Part shown: positions 54,573 through 64,000 of the stretch, in pieces
How the letters are laid out: every line of letters begins with the position of its first letter
How positions within the stretch are numbered: position 1 is the stretch's first letter
Origin: Setomelanomma holmii
Taxonomy: Eukaryota > Ascomycota > Dothideomycetes > Pleosporales > Phaeosphaeriaceae
Assembly (NCBI GenBank): GCA_010015745.1
Contig: ML978210.1
Span: 1-64,000 of the forward strand
Length of the DNA stretch: 64,000 nt
Reading direction: 5' to 3'
Program-made: the position numbers and the translations under genes
Notes under the pieces: generated by a model
Seen by the model: only the letters and a program-made list of their open reading frames with translations
The model's database searches: none
Told to the model about the DNA's origin: nothing

Positions 54573-55316
54573 TCACAAACTCCAAAGAAGAGCAGCACCA
54601 TCAACGCCACAAATACGCTGAGTCCGAATGAAAACAGTAAGCTGGTCAGGGCTGCACCGGCGCTCGAGACTCCTGTACTTCTTGTTGGAGCTGTCGACTC
54701 GAGTGATGGCTTCGACCATTCTAGCGCAAGAAGGCTGAATGATGACGAGGCAATGCAGACCTATCGTCAACTCCAATGGCGCATTTCTGATCTGGTTCGG
54801 GGAATCTTCTGGTCCCTCGTAGAAGCACTCCAGCGCACTTCTCAGATCCGCTTGCGTAGCATCCGTCCGCTGCGCTACCGACATGAACCGCATGGCCACG
54901 CGCAAAGCCAACAATAGTCCGGCAAAGACACTGATCGCGAGCATTCATTTCCCCTCCCCGTTCTCAGGGTTAAGCCAGGGGGATTGCGTTGCACGTGATG
55001 TGTTGTTGAGAAGGACAATTGTCGTCCATATCGTGGAGCAAAAGAGTCGTTTCGTGGCTATGCGGTATTGTACATTGGCGTCTAGGACTTGCTGATAGGC
55101 GCATAGAGCGATTAGGAATTTGTGTCCATAACCACACGCAGCCATCACCATGAACAGCGTATCGAAGAGATGCACGAGTGGGAGGAAGGGGCGTGCTGGC
55201 GAAATAGCTGAAGACAGGGTATGGGAGCCTTCGAGCAATATCGTCAAGAACGTCGCAGGACGCATGGAGATACATGACAAAGTTAATGAATGATGTTTGT
55301 AACTGGGAGTCGACAT
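54573..55316 (-). pseudogene. Possible membrane protein frame interrupted by one stop
   Basis: One reading frame of 247 codons is broken once, by TGA at 54945-54947, directly followed by ATG. Both halves have hydrophobic stretches: LFDTLFMVMAACGYG and IWTTIVLLNNTS before the stop, MLAISVFAGLLLALRVAMRF after it. This could be a decayed multi-pass protein, or exons of a gene whose introns I have not resolved. No family is recognised. Confidence 0.3.
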
Positions 55317-57266
55317 TTGATGTCAGTATGCCATGCTCTGTGATCTTTCATATGTTTTCGGACCTTGAGCGCCCAGCGCATTGCTTTACCAAACATCCGT
55401 GCTTCAACGCTCTACTTGAGTTTCGGCATCTTCAATGAACTTTGTTCGTCTTCGTGTGTATAGCATCCGTAAGACTTTACTGGGGACGTCTTGGTAGTGA
55501 ATGTAAGACGACAGGAAACGTTCTTCACATATGGACATGATGACTGGGATGGATGCTAAAGCACGAGGAATTGCAAGCTCTCGCTGCACTCACAGTCTGC
55601 TAGAATACATAAATGGTATTGAGCTTGTCTACTTTCTCCAGAATCTAAGAAAAGTGTTACAAAAATGCACTTCGTAGCTTCCCGCGAGGCATAAGAGCAA
55701 AGCGTATATCAAACTCCCTTCAATCCAAGGACATTGCTCCAGAAGCAAACCAAACCATCTCTCCTCGTATTCCATCGTCTCGCCATCAACACCATCTACC
55801 TGCGCACACATCTCAGCCCTCTTCCCCACACTCCAAACCCGAGATCCCATTCACAGCCAAATTCACATACCATAAACCGCACGCGGTCCCACCTCCATCC
55901 CTTCGACCATCACACACCAGTCCACCCCCTTCGTAAAACCCACCTAACGCCACGCGCCAACCCTCCGGCCCCTCCGAGACCCTGCGCCCTGCAGCGGAGC
56001 TGTCTCCGCTTGGATATGCCGTTCCCGTGGGATCTCGATGCGTGAAACTGCATGTTGTACACTTTAGGTCTAGCTTATGGGATTGGAGTGGCACGTGGGA
56101 GGGTAGGAGACTCTAATTTGCAACTTGACCAGAGGACCGAGTTTGAATTCATAAGGTCGATGTAAGAAACGCGCGATGGGTACAGTACACGACGCGGGTA
56201 CTGACGGCAGTATCATTCGTACATCCTAATGTACTTGTACGTATTCTGTCAATTCCAACTCCGGTCTCACCTGTCCTCACTGCACTTTTGCCATGTTGTA
56301 TGTTTCTTTTCTCAGCATAAGAGCCTAGATCTCCTTCCAGACCTTGCATCAAGGACAAGTGACAGCGCACGCGGCGAGAAAAACGCGCAACACCCGCAGG
56401 ACTCCGCGATCGTCCATCGAGGCTGAGAAAGTTACCTAGCGTGCTCAAAAGGGCCGTTTGGCGCATGAAGCCACTCGTCGGTGGATTGTGGGGTAGCGTG
56501 GAAAAGGAATGATATCGGGCGGGTGGGATGTAACATTGAACTCAAGATCCGCATATAGAACGTGCAAGAGCGGATGAGAACATGATGAGAATATGGCCAT
56601 CGTGTATAACAATATGTTGCATTCCTATATGCAACCCACATGATCTCACGTGGCCAAAACAATCGGACTTTTCCCTTTGCCCAACCGTACCCTAGGTCCC
56701 AAAATCGTAGAAGAGACGTACCGTGAAGCCAACACCATTACCGAAAGCTCTTTGGAGAAGAATCATTACAGCCTCATCAGTGCCCACATGTACAAACAAG
56801 GGGCGTGGCAACGTTGCGATATCGTAAAAGGCGAAAAGGGTTCCAACCCCACCCATAAGCCTCCCAAGCGCCCATGAGAAGACCTTTTTGCGATGCGAAC
56901 ACGATCATCGTATTGTAGCGCTGTCGGCATTGAATAGACGGTCGTTATACGAGACAAGGTCGAGAAGAAATCCAGAAAGAAGAGAAGTGCACCACAGGCG
57001 ATGCAACTCGGGGCATTGAAGGCCCGCGGTAAAAGAATCTGAACATTCCAGTGTCCAAGATTGTCCAGATTAGGGGCATATGGACTGTGATATAGATATA
57101 GCGTCGTTTCGTCGATATAGTGAGTTGTGGTTTTCTTCAGCGGCATATTACAACGTTTCTGTTCTAAATGTCGTCGCAAGCGAAAGCTCCACGATGTTGT
57201 GGCCAATCGTCGCAGAATTTGTGAAGTAAGAACCGAGAATTTTGTACAGGTGTGGAAAACAAGTAT
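55317..57266. other. Region without a supportable gene, 3' of the C2H2 regulator
   Basis: Minus-strand frames at 55629-55850 (with MEYEERWFGLLLEQCPW) and 55813-56094 (Gly-rich) are mildly protein-like but could not be joined by valid splicing. The last few hundred bases should be the 3' UTR of the C2H2 regulator. Confidence 0.35.
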
Positions 57267-60200
57267 TTACTGGAGATTAGTGGAGTTCTCGGCGCGTTGG
57301 TTGATGTGGTGTGCATGTGCCTCCAGAGCGCGAGCCTGTACATGGGTGACTGCAGGATGTTAGCGACAATCGCTCAAAAGACATAGCATAAAACTCACCA
57401 GGCCAGACAGCAGCCTTCGACAGCATGTAGGCTGTTACCATGAGCAGCTTAGTGCCATAGCCACAATGTTTGAGATTCGAAAGATTGCTTCCAAGCATTT
57501 GGTGAGAATTGACGGAAATGTCAAGGGCCAGCTTCATGTCGGCATTGTGAAGGATGTCCGATATTTTCCCGATGAGCTTGATATCCTCCTCCTCAAGAAG
57601 CATGACAGCGGGCACGGCAGTGAAGTCGATATCGTCCTTCCCCAGTATACCAATGAAGCGACCTACACGGTCTTGTACGGTGGCGACCCACTCAGCAAGC
57701 ACTTGCGCGCAGTCAAACGTGCATATTGCAGATGAATTGGGAAGCTCGCGTGCAGTGAAGTCAGCATAAGTAGCACCTAGCTTGTCTGCCATCGAGAGTG
57801 AATCGGCGGCGTAGAATGCGGCTTTTCGTAAATGTCTCTCGCGCTTGGTAGAATGGTTTGGTCCGAGCGTTCCATTCATGTCATGCAAGCTCATCTGTCC
57901 TGGCGACATCGTATTGACGCCGTCCATGGAAGATGACCTCTCTGGGGTTTCGGCTTGAGCAACGATATCAACGCCTCTCGCTAGCTCGTTGGCCATGCCA
58001 TCAAAGTCTCGCTGCCAAAGAAGCTCCTTGGCTCTTCCGAGATTCACAAACAGCCGCACATAAGCGAGATCGAGAAGGGGTATGCAATCGGCTGAGAGTG
58101 GGCCGAACGGACTTGGTCGCTCAATGCTGTGGTTCGGGTTCGCGCGCCAAGCTGCTTGCCAGGCCTTCAGTGCCGGCTCCACTTGCGAATGCATTGCTTC
58201 AGTCTCTTCTGTCTTCCACATGCGTCCGGTATGTCTCTGTCGAGTCTCCCAGATGTATACATGCAACGCATTGATCAGCACGTAGCATCCGAACGTACTT
58301 GGGCGAATGTCGCTTTCAGCAGTGTCGTTGATTGGATGGCTATTCCTGAACGTTTGGTTGTACGAGCCGTTGGCGCGTGGACCCGCTTGTCGTGTGCTTG
58401 CCTCGAGAAGGTAGGTCATCGCGGCATTGAAGGAAAGCCCTTTCTGCTGAGCGATCATCGGACCGCCCATAGCCATCCACGCTTGCGGGTTGTCCACGGA
58501 CCACAAATCCTCCTCGCAAGGAAGATCTAGACGAATCTCGGAATTCAGTATGCGAGGAGCATGAGCGTAGGCGGAAACCAACAGACTCGACATCGAAAAT
58601 ACAGCAAAATATGTGCGTTTGCGCTCCTCGACCTTCTTCCACTGGATCCATTGTGTGTGCTCATCAACAGAATTCCCATGTGAGGATTGGCGAAGGTTTG
58701 ACTCGTCGGTCATGTTCGTGTCGTCGCCGTTCATCTGATTCTGCGGGCTTTGGCCGACGTTTTCCGGGGTCATGGGTTTGTCAAGTCCAGCAGCCTTTGC
58801 AAGACTCACGAGCGCCGCGCAATGAGTGCTTGCAACTTCAGCAGCTTGGCGGTCACCGCAATTGTGCCCGAAGATGAGGTTGAGTAGCATCGCTTGAACC
58901 AGCCATAGGGGAGGCTTGTTAGCAAGATCGTTCGCGGCCGTGGGTCCATTGACGGCAGCCGAGAGACCTGCGCGCCGGCGCTCGTCGAGATAGTAGAGGA
59001 TCATCTTCTTTGCGGCCTCGAACAGTTCCTTGGCAACGTTATGCTCGAACTCGTACAAAGCCCCGATCGCTGCCATAGCCAAGATCAGGCAGCCGCCGCC
59101 TCCGACCATGCTGTCGTGGTTCATGTTGCCAGTAGTACGTAAGTGGTAAGTATAGGCAGGAGTGTCGAAGGACAACGTGGGAATGTGGAGGAACGGCAAA
59201 TGAGGATGGAAGTACACGATGTACGCATTCACGAATTTTTGGATATCCTGGGTGCTTGGAAGTATTTGATTCTGAGATTGGTGCTTGGCGGCGCCGGTGG
59301 CAGAAAGAGGTGAACTGATGGATGGCTGAGAGAACTTCCGCTGCGGATGGCCATATCCTAATGCTTGGGAAAGGTTGTAGATGAGAGCTTGCCGTGTTGC
59401 ATCCGTGATGGACTCTGTAGAAACCGATGTGACCGAACTGTGGCGGGCGCTGCCATTGATAGATGCTGATGAAATGCTACCCGAATCAGAATTGAACGTA
59501 ATGGGCGCTTGGAAGTACTGGTTTGGCATACCAGGTATGCCAGCGGACGGACTCATGCCCGATAGTGGGGGTGGGGTGGACATGAAGAAGTCGGGCTGAA
59601 CTGGTTGTTCTCCCATCTCATGCGGAGCTACGTTGTTCATCATCAATTCGGGAAAGATGGGAGCCATTGTGTCGAGCGTGTAAGCCGATGGGTTGATGTT
59701 AGAATGCGACACCAGTGGCTGGTGCCACATGGCGGCAGACGTAGGCTGGCCTGATCCGTCCAACATTACCTCATTGAAAGCACCCTGGCTTGCAGAACTT
59801 ATCGCAGAAGGAGACGAGCCGTCCAATACAGATTCATTTTGCCCAGAGAACATCATGGAGCTGTCCCAGCCTGCACTCATCGCAAAGTCGTCCTCTTCTA
59901 TGGGATTGTTGCCCGCGAATGGATTGCCAAATTGACGAAACGGAGACTGTGGGTTTCCCATGCCGCTATTGAAGTGATGAAGCTGTTGAGGGTTAATGGT
60001 AGAGCCTGATGTACTACCGAAGAATTTCTCGAGTTCCAATTCATCTTGTCCGATGGGCTGTACTGGGGCAGTGCGCAGACCTCCGCCTAGGCCGATGCCG
60101 AGGTGGGTGTCAAGTCTCGGCAGCCCGTGATGCTGACCGTGATTGCCCATGGCAGTCGACATGCCCCGGTAGTCAAATTGGCCGGGTCCGCCTATGCCGG

Positions 60201-60833
60201 AGAGACTAGCATGGTGTGAGTGGCCCGGGTGGCCCGGAGTTCCCCTTGATCCGTTTTGCGCTGCCATGAAGCTGTGAAGAGCGATCGGATCAATGTGGCT
60301 GATGGTGTTGGCACGCGGCCGCATGCCTGCACCAGGACCGCCCACATTGCTCGACACGGAACCCTTGCGCACTCGTCCAGAGGTGTTGGCAGGCATGCCG
60401 GTCGTGCTTTCCCTACGGGCGTTGCGGGGTCGTGTGGAAGTCGCGCCCTGCTGGTGCAACTTCTGTTGATGCCGTAGCAGCAAGTCTCGCCGCGCAAAGC
60501 ATCTTGTGCATTGCGGGCACTCGAAGGGCTTCTCTTTGGTGTGTGAGCGCTCGTGACGCTTGAGGTGCTCGAGTCGCGCGAAGGATCGTTGGCATGTGGT
60601 GCATACGTGCGGCCGCGGCTTGTCGGTTCTGGGTGGAGGGAACGTCGCGCGCGTCGTCTCGGGCTTCGCTGTCTGTACTGAAGCTGCAAGTGCAACGCTG
60701 GTCAGTTTCCACTGTTCTCTCGTCTCCTCCACTGTTGCTACTCACTGTTGCTGCCGCTTCCTGCGCTTCCTGAGTCGTCACTGGGTGTGTTTGTGGCGCC
60801 CGCACGGTTGGTGTTCTCCACAGGCGACGCCAT
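57267..60833 (-). CDS. C2H2 zinc-finger plus Fungal_trans transcription factor, 1151 aa, three exons
   Basis: Exons are 60746-60833, 57399-60683 and 57267-57349; the introns are 62 and 49 bp. Splicing replaces the wrong-frame ends of the long exon with MASPVENTNRAGATN at the start and VTHVQARALEAHAHHINQR at the end. Two adjacent C2H2 fingers lie at residues 57-77 and 85-106 (RSFARLEHLKRHERSH and RCFARRDLLLRHQQKLH), the Adr1/AmdX arrangement. A long Gln/Ser/Asn/Gly-rich region follows. Then comes a Fungal_trans-like regulatory domain (from about residue 490, NAYIVYFHPHLPFLHIP), with WIQWKKVEERKRTYFAVFSMSSL and a C-terminal helical region. It is likely a nuclear regulator of carbon or nitrogen metabolism; targets are unknown. 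Confidence 0.88.
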
Positions 60834-63800
60834 GGTCAATTGTGGTGCTGGTGCTACAGCAACCCCCCGGCAAACAGAAGACTACAATGCTGGAAGGAGC
60901 AAATGTGGAGTCGTTACCAGCTTCGACGGTAGATTGTGCTGGGAATTCTCGTCCCGATTCGTGGATACGCAAGGCTGTCACACTCCAATGCTCTTGCAAC
61001 TGGGTGGGTTTGAGGTAGCTTGCTGACTGCACAAGCTCGCCGAGACAACAAAGGACGTATAGTGACAAGGACGCTGTAATCCCACACATACGTCAGCAGG
61101 GCACGAGGTCTGCGCACAAAAGAGGAGAAATACCTTCAGTGGTGTTTGGGTCGGGTAAGCTGTCCGTGAATAGCTGATACCGATACTAGACGACTCCGAC
61201 AACCGGCGTTAAGTGAGATCGAGCTGTCTCAGAAGGTCTAACGATGCGGAGATACTGATGTTCACACTTGACCGTCAGTGCTTTGCTGCGGTGGATGTAA
61301 CGACCTGGTGTAGGTGGGAGGTGTGTAGAGCTGCCCGCGAACTACGGAGCACGGCTGGGGAAGGTGCGAAGCAGGCCAATGACTTAGCGGCACAAGCAGG
61401 TGGGTGCTGGACGCTCGCTATGCACACTAAAGTCGTCCGATTCTTGTTGGCATAGGCACAATTCGCCTCGCCCAGTTCTACGGATGGCCTCGGTAGCTCC
61501 AGGACCAGTTCCTGAGAGGGCTCACAAGCTGCAGAGGTAGGCCGCCTTGACAATGAGAGCCCAGCCTTGCGTGAACAATTATCAGCGCCAGAGGACGCCG
61601 GCGAAATAACAGCAAGAGTCTGGAAGGCTAGAATATGGAGCAGACACAACGTGGGGTAGAGCTCACGGCGGCTGTGCAGCGATTGGCTGGCTATCGAAGG
61701 CAACGCAATGGAGGGAAGCCGAGCGAGAATGGGGTAACGTGGATCTGGACCACCCCGAGCAAGCAGCAGAAGGAAGGACTGAGAAAAACACTGCACCGAG
61801 TGCACGAGCAGTGGTGAAGGGGAGCAGAGGCAAAGGCAGCAGACCGTCGGTGGCCCAGCGTAAGCAGATCCCCTAGGCATGAGCTGGTACTGCGACGAAC
61901 CAGCCCGCAGCGCGCTGTTGCATGACACACAACGCTCCGAGCTAGACCCCAGAGCCTTGGGCGGCAGACGCCTCTGTGCAGCACCAGGGCCACTGGGTGG
62001 GCCGCGGTACAGAACGGGCATCGCGTCCTCTACTCGACGTTTACCGTCGCAGGGATCATGGCCCGTTGCCAGACAGGGCCTCGCGCGCTCGTCTGCGAGC
62101 ACTCCCAAGCCGCCCGACATGCTCCCGATGCATCCTTCTTCTCGAGGCGGCAGCGATGGCCGCTGAAGGTGCCCGTCGCAGCCCGCGCTGCTGATCGTGA
62201 TGTTCAACGACCCGCCATCGTGGCCTTGCACCCCGGGAATCGGCAGAGCTTGCAGACGGCGCGGGCGCGAGCATCAGATGCACAGGCCAGGCCGAGGCCC
62301 ACGCAACCAAACTTTAGCAGCAATCTTTGCTTGCAACATCGCACGCAGCCGGTCGTCTATCCAAATGGGCCTGTCGGACGGCCCTATTGATGGAGCTTAT
62401 ATGTGCATTCGTTCCGACCTCTCAATATTGCGCTCTGGACGACATCCAACTCATCTCGCCTGGGCGAGTTAGATTGCATGCTGCCAATCGCTGGCGGCCC
62501 GCATATTAAGCAGCGACCGGCAGGCCGTCGTCGCTCGTCCCTGGATACTGCCAGAGTAGCTCCCAGGGCACGCGATGTAGCAGCAGGGCTTATTGGAATA
62601 TTAGCACGGCCCAGCCACGGTCCTAGCGAATTGATTCACGGCCCTGCTCCGAGCATGCTGGTGCAGCGGAAACTTCGCAATTATGGTTGACCATGCTCTG
62701 CGGCCATTCACGACGTCGCTTCGCAGCCACGAAATACGAACCACACGCAGTGCGGACTCTGTTCCTGTCATTGCGAACGGCAGCAGTCTACCGGGTGGTA
62801 TGATACGCTGCAGCAAGCAGTATGATGATCAGACGTTGACCGATGTCAGCGCAAGCAGGCGTCCATGAGCACAAAAACCTGGGGAAGCTGGACAAATCTC
62901 GAAATGATGCAGCCTGGGCTCGGAAAGAGTTGGTGCCATCCTGGGCACGATGAACAGACCGCAGAGCAGTCCATTCGTCTCCCAAAACATCTTCCCCGGA
63001 TTTGTTAGCGTTGCCGCTAAGTTAGCGCTTTCTCGTCATTGGCTGCGCTTACAGCCCACCCTAAACGGCTTGCAGTCTTGCAGTCCCTTGAACAATCATC
63101 GCCGTCTGGCCCTGTCTGCAGACAGCTTCAACCAACCACGAGCGTCAATTGCTGATCACAGCCGCTTTAGGTCGTCTGCCAACGAACTGAAGTAGCGCAG
63201 CTCATGAACTGCGAATTGCATGAGGCGCACCGCAGTATTCAGCAATTTGTCACGCCTGTGCTCGGAGGACTGCGAGCTCATTGTAGACTTGTCCAGGTCA
63301 TGCAACAGATTGAAACATTCACAAGCTGTGAAATTGCGACCACTGAACTGAACACAGGTTGTCTACCTTCCAGGCGTTCCAATACGTCGGCAGGATCGCG
63401 TCGCAACCGCAGAACCCAACACATGACCTTTTCGCGCGCAACGCAGGGCCTGTCCAGACAGCGTCCCGTCCTTTGTGCTGGGGATCGCAGCCATGCAGCG
63501 CTCGCCGCTTTTGCCCCTACTATGAGGATTGGGAGCATTACGTATGGCCGCAGATAACCTTCGCTGCTATCTCCTGCTGCCAGGCCACTACACTTTCTTC
63601 GGCCTCCGATTGTTACTCGATGCGCCGGTCTGTATTGCCACAAGAAATGCTCGGCAGGGCTTGTTGCCAGTATTTACGCGGCCCTCAACAGCTATTCTTG
63701 ACGGTGACGTATGAATGTTGTGGCGATAGAACGATCCACTTCTACGCATACGCTGTCGTGCATGAGAGAAGTCGAGCTTGTGGCAGATCGACACAGTGTC

Positions 63801-64000
63801 GTGCACATGAAGAGCTACAATCGTTCGAAGGCAAGCCTTTTACGTCAATCGAAGGAGTCGAGAACAATAATGGAAAGCTAGCTATGCGCGCACTTCTATA
63901 CTAACCATCTCTATGCTGCATTGTGGCTGATCGGCTCAGCCTTGATATCTTAACATACGTCGTAAGGACAGCTACTTGTAACGTCCTGCACTCGTTGCGC
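60834..64000. other. 3.2-kb upstream region of the C2H2 regulator, no gene supported
   Basis: Large fungal regulators often have long leaders and promoters, and this stretch fits that. The longest frame (61275-62231 minus, 318 codons) is rich in Ser, Pro, Arg and Cys, lacks any recognised domain and overlaps other frames, so it is not called. No RNA gene or repeat was recognised up to the window edge. Confidence 0.4.

Noticed and set aside
1..64000. CRISPR arrays, bacterial-type operons, phage or plasmid origins
   Set aside because: None seen. The spliced genes and fungal families show nuclear eukaryotic DNA.

Overview
The window looks like nuclear DNA of a filamentous ascomycete, probably a dothideomycete (that class is an inference). 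Genes are intron-poor, with introns of about 45-120 bp, GT-AG borders and CTAAC-type branch sites. The proteins are typically fungal: a GT15 mannosyltransferase, F-box proteins, a C2H2 plus Fungal_trans regulator, an AsaB/CmcJ-like enzyme, DUF7708/STAND and DUF7025/AAA proteins. Transposon copies carry stop codons that fit repeat-induced point mutation (RIP).

Region 1 (1-15.2 kb) is a transposon-rich accessory block. It holds a short cysteine-rich protein gene, an F-box gene, a Tc1/pogo relic, a palindromic relic, a 162-bp hAT-type MITE with a perfect 8-bp target duplication, a promoterless-looking NB-ARC fragment, and two different decayed hAT transposons. hAT-1 (5315-8408) has about 325-bp inverted arms, because its left end is an inverted copy of its own right end, transposase C-terminus included. 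hAT-2 (10859-14392) is framed by the perfect duplication CCGGTATG and may carry a nested tRNA-like relic. Between them lies an apparently intact five-exon AsaB/CmcJ-like gene. A dispersed 5S rRNA pseudogene follows at 15.2-15.35 kb.

Region 2 (15.8-31.4 kb) is compact housekeeping DNA. It holds SNU13 and VMA3 (divergent), a His/Gln-rich protein, a small membrane protein, a coiled-coil protein, a DUF4604 protein divergent from a KTR/KRE2 mannosyltransferase, a 763-residue single-pass protein, RanBP1/YRB1 and TAF14.

Region 3 (31.8-38.2 kb) holds three neighbouring genes, each with a lesion: a short-chain dehydrogenase (frameshift), a DUF7708/STAND-like protein (homopolymer frameshift, poor P-loop) and, divergent from it, a DUF7025/AAA ATPase (in-frame stop and a lost splice acceptor).

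Region 4 (38.8-64 kb) holds a golgin-like coiled-coil protein, a 901-residue disordered proline/serine-rich protein, dynactin p25 and a large C2H2 plus Fungal_trans regulator. Long stretches (45.1-52.6, 55.3-57.3 and 60.8-64 kb) show no gene that I can support. They contain a small inverted-repeat element and a dispersed 32-bp repeat also found at 33.25 kb.

Exon borders below were worked out by hand from splice motifs, reading frame and family conservation. No database search was run.
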